Assembly (NCBI GenBank): GCA_015999875.1
Contig: JAECRG010000001.1
Coordinates: 297,330-361,329 of the forward strand
Source of the DNA: Candidatus Saccharimonadota bacterium
GTDB taxonomy: Bacteria > Patescibacteriota > Saccharimonadia > Saccharimonadales > Saccharimonadaceae
Length of the DNA: 64,000 nt
Direction: 5' to 3'
The notes under the pieces are model-generated. The model searched no databases and was not told where the DNA came from. It saw nothing but the letters and a program-made list of their open reading frames with translations. Below are positions 61,610 through 64,000 of the stretch, one piece after another (position 1 is the stretch's first letter; the number at the start of each line of letters is the position of its first letter). A program made the translations under genes and the position numbers.

Positions 61610-62347
61610 ATGACACGACGACATATCCTCTTTCTGCTCATCATTGCAGCCGTTATCGGCCTCGGTGCGTACGGCTATCTCTCTATCGAACACTATGGAT
61701 TACAAAATCTAATTTCTCTCATCAGTATCTATGGCGTAGCGGGTATTATATTTGCAGAGTCCGGACTACTAGTTGGCTTTTTCCTTCCTGGAGATAGTTT
61801 ACTTTTTTCTGTCGGATTCTTGATTCATCAAGGTATCATCCACTTCGATATCCATTTGGCTGTGATAATTCTGTTTATAGCTGCTGCATTGGGTGATAGC
61901 GTAGGATATGCATTCGGTCGACGCGTCGGACGACGGCTGTTTCATCGCAAAGATTCAGTGCTGTTTCATCATGAAAATCTCGAACGCGCCGAAGCTTTTT
62001 ACGAAAAACACGGGGGCAAAGCAATCATCATCGCGCGTTTCATGCCAGTGATCCGCACATTTGCTCCTATCGTAGCGGGGATAGGTCATATGAACTACAA
62101 ACGTTTCCTGATGTTCAATCTCATAGGTGCGCTTCTCTGGGCAGTCGGAATCACCTATCTAGGGTACTTCGCAGGTACATGGATTGAACGCTATGGGATC
62201 AATATCGAGTATGTCATCATCGGCATCATCCTCATCTCCGTCATTCCTCCATTTGCACATGTGCTCAAAGAGAAAAAGCAACGTGACGCCATCTATAATG
62301 GCATCAAACAACAAATTCAAGCCTTCTTCACAACCGATAAAAAATAA
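61610..62347 (+). CDS. DedA-family membrane protein
   Basis: This is a 245-residue protein with five to six transmembrane helices. GVAGIIFAESGLLVGFFLPGDSLLFSVG (shown in part), the GDSVGYAFGRRVGRR segment and ARFMPVIRTFAPIVAGIG are DedA/SNARE-associated signatures. The family is linked to undecaprenyl-phosphate or lipid flipping and membrane potential. ATG 61610 is chosen; a GTG at 61604 is two codons upstream. Confidence 0.92.
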   Translation: MTRRHILFLLIIAAVIGLGAYGYLSIEHYGLQNLISLISIYGVAGIIFAESGLLVGFFLPGDSLLFSVGFLIHQGIIHFDIHLAVIILFIAAALGDSVGYAFGRRVGRRLFHRKDSVLFHHENLERAEAFYEKHGGKAIIIARFMPVIRTFAPIVAGIGHMNYKRFLMFNLIGALLWAVGITYLGYFAGTWIERYGINIEYVIIGIILISVIPPFAHVLKEKKQRDAIYNGIKQQIQAFFTTDKK

Positions 62348-62378
62348 TTCTTATCGCAATACTGCATTTGTCGTGAGA

Positions 62379-64000
62379 TTAAAGCAATGACTTGAGATAC
62401 TTGCCAGTAAAAGATGCGCTGACTTTTGTCAGATCTTCCGGCGTACCCGTAGCCACTACAGTACCGCCACCTGCTCCACCTTCAGGGCCCATGTCAATTA
62501 AATAGTCGGCCGTCTTAATCACGTCGAGATTATGCTCGATGATAACCATGCTATTACCGCCTTCTACGAGCTTCTGAAGTATACCGAGTAGACGTTTTAC
62601 ATCTGCACTATGAAGTCCGGTCGTCGGTTCGTCAAGAATATACAGTGTCTTGCCTGTACTGCGGCGGCTCAGTTCGGTTGCAAGCTTGATACGTTGCGCT
62701 TCGCCACCACTAAAAGTCGTAGCTGGCTGGCCGAGACGAATATATCCAAGTCCAACATCCACCAATGTTTCTAATTTTCGTTGCACGGCGGGTACGTTTG
62801 CAAAAAACTCTGCTGCCGTCTCTACAGTCATATCGAGCACATCGCTAATGGTTTTATCTTTGAACTTTATCTCGAGTGCTTCTTGGTTGTAGCGCTTGCC
62901 CTTGCAGACGTCACAAGTTACATACACATCTGGCAAAAAATGCATCTCGATCTTAATCATGCCATCACCCTGACAGTTTTCACAACGACCACCTTTGACG
63001 TTGAAGCTAAAGCGACCTGCTTTGTAACCACGCACATTTGCTTCAGGGGTACTCGCAAACAGTTCACGAATCGGTGTGAAGATACCTGTGTATGTAGCGG
63101 GGTTTGAGCGCGGTGTACGACCGATAGCTGATTGGTCGATGATAATAACTTTGTCGAGCTGCCCGATACCCTCGATATCATCATGTGCACCCGGCACTGT
63201 CTGTGCTCGATGTAGCCGTGCCGATAACTCTTTCGCGAGGATATCATTTACAAGTGTTGACTTGCCACTACCACTGACTCCGCTCACCACCGTCATGATT
63301 CCCAACGGGAATTCAACGTCAACACCCTTTAGGTTGTTTTCCCTAGCGCCACGGATGACAAGTTTGCGATCTTTTTCTATTTTACGACGCTTCTTGGGTA
63401 CATCAATCTTCTCTGCACCGCTCAAATACCTACCAGTGATACTATCTGGATTTTTGGCTACTTCTGCAGGTGTACCTGCAGCCACTACGTTGCCACCCTT
63501 TACGCCTGCACCCGGCCCGATATCAAGCAGATAGTCAGCCTCACGAATCGTATCTTCATCATGCTCTACCACCAGTACCGTGTTCCCTAAATCTCGCAGA
63601 CGCTTAAGTGTCGCGATTAATCGATCGTTATCGCGCTGATGCAGACCAATCGACGGCTCATCGAGTACATAGAGCACTCCTTGCAAGCCCGAACCAATCT
63701 GTGTTGCCAACCGGATGCGCTGCGCTTCACCACCGCTCAGTGTATTTGCGGCACGACCAAGCTCAAGGTAATTCAATCCGACGTTGCTCATAAATGTCAG
63801 ACGAGAAGTGATTTCCTTCATAATCTGTCGGGCGATAAACTGCTCCGTCTCTGTCAGTTCGAAATGATTTTGCAGCAGATCGAGCGCTTCATCAATACCG
63901 AGACCACAGATGTCCATGATATTGTAGCCATGCACTGTTACCGCAAGCACGACAGGCTTGAGGCGTGCGCCTTTACACGCATGGCACTTACGTTCACGCA
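62379..64000 (-). CDS. uvrA: Excinuclease ABC subunit A, C-terminal part (cut by window edge)
   Basis: 540 residues of the damage-recognition ATPase of nucleotide excision repair; the frame stays open to base 64000, so the start lies outside. Seen are the first zinc pair end ([11 protein letters not shown]), two signature motifs ([12 protein letters not shown] and [12 protein letters not shown]), the second Walker A (GVSGSGKST), CENC/CDVC zinc fingers and the closing Walker B ([12 protein letters not shown]). This is the housekeeping uvrA, distinct from the short paralogue at 23.7 kb. Confidence 0.97.
   Translation of the reverse strand, partial: RERKCHACKGARLKPVVLAVTVHGYNIMDICGLGIDEALDLLQNHFELTETEQFIARQIMKEITSRLTFMSNVGLNYLELGRAANTLSGGEAQRIRLATQIGSGLQGVLYVLDEPSIGLHQRDNDRLIATLKRLRDLGNTVLVVEHDEDTIREADYLLDIGPGAGVKGGNVVAAGTPAEVAKNPDSITGRYLSGAEKIDVPKKRRKIEKDRKLVIRGARENNLKGVDVEFPLGIMTVVSGVSGSGKSTLVNDILAKELSARLHRAQTVPGAHDDIEGIGQLDKVIIIDQSAIGRTPRSNPATYTGIFTPIRELFASTPEANVRGYKAGRFSFNVKGGRCENCQGDGMIKIEMHFLPDVYVTCDVCKGKRYNQEALEIKFKDKTISDVLDMTVETAAEFFANVPAVQRKLETLVDVGLGYIRLGQPATTFSGGEAQRIKLATELSRRSTGKTLYILDEPTTGLHSADVKRLLGILQKLVEGGNSMVIIEHNLDVIKTADYLIDMGPEGGAGGGTVVATGTPEDLTKVSASFTGKYLKSLL

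Noticed and set aside
1-64000. Alternative genetic code with UGA as glycine (Gracilibacteria/SR1)
   Set aside because: uvrC, the methyltransferase and the serine recombinase end naturally at TGA, and no gene needs read-through of TGA.
1-64000. CRISPR arrays or complete insertion sequences
   Set aside because: No regularly spaced direct repeats and no DDE/HUH transposase frames were seen.

Overview
The window looks like a chromosomal segment of a Candidatus Saccharibacteria (TM7, Patescibacteria/CPR) genome. This is inferred from gene content and style: tightly packed short genes, standard genetic code (uvrC and the recombinase end on TGA, so it is not the UGA=Gly code of Gracilibacteria/SR1), and core genes typed by motif (typA, uvrC, uvrA, secG, rplY, ddl, rarA). 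It also carries cell-surface proteins ending in an LAPNTG sortase-type signal and many small membrane or DUF proteins. No rRNA, CRISPR array or complete insertion sequence is visible. Two tRNA genes are present (Val-TAC, Leu-GAG).

Region 1 (1-14.6 kb) is an AT-richer accessory region. It holds an orphan reverse transcriptase with a DUF4238 partner. Next is a large serine recombinase with a small HTH/hypothetical gene train, probably an integrated element of about 3 kb. At its edge lies a strongly structured, possibly pseudoknotted RNA candidate (about 6100-6257). Then come a cytosine-5 methyltransferase with a converging putative restriction endonuclease and an AIPR-family abortive-infection protein. 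From 11.6 to 14.6 kb there is a row of unrelated single-gene modules (peptide deformylase, CYTH, HIT, nucleotidyltransferase, DUF2871) separated by three colinear copies of a roughly 100-bp repeat, which looks like a cassette array.

Region 2 (14.7-36.9 kb) holds stress and metabolic genes: a PadR-DUF1048-ABC drug-export operon with a symmetric operator, small regulators and enzymes, a UvrA-like paralogue operon with a K+ channel, SDR/EamA genes, an aminotransferase-ddl pair next to a TrmB-like regulator, rarA, and a trehalase/alpha-glucosidase pair that should turn trehalose and short alpha-glucosides into glucose.

Region 3 (36.9-64 kb) is mostly core. It contains a ZIP transporter, NUDIX, typA, two tandem LAPNTG surface proteins around tRNA-Val, tRNA-Leu, a secretion/oligopeptide-binding operon with secG, pepP-uvrC, 6-phosphogluconate dehydrogenase and 6-phosphogluconolactonase, an Erm-like rRNA methylase, a run of small DUF genes, trhO, MFS and ABC transporters, an HD hydrolase, rplY, a DedA protein and the 3' part of uvrA, which runs off the right edge.

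A window-wide feature is promoter layout. In about twenty genes a TATAAT-like hexamer is followed by exactly six bases and then ATG, so the predicted transcript starts at the A of the start codon (leaderless mRNA). Three GTG-start genes instead have seven bases, the seventh being A. This rule was used to choose several start codons below. All functional names are from motif recognition by eye; no database search was run.
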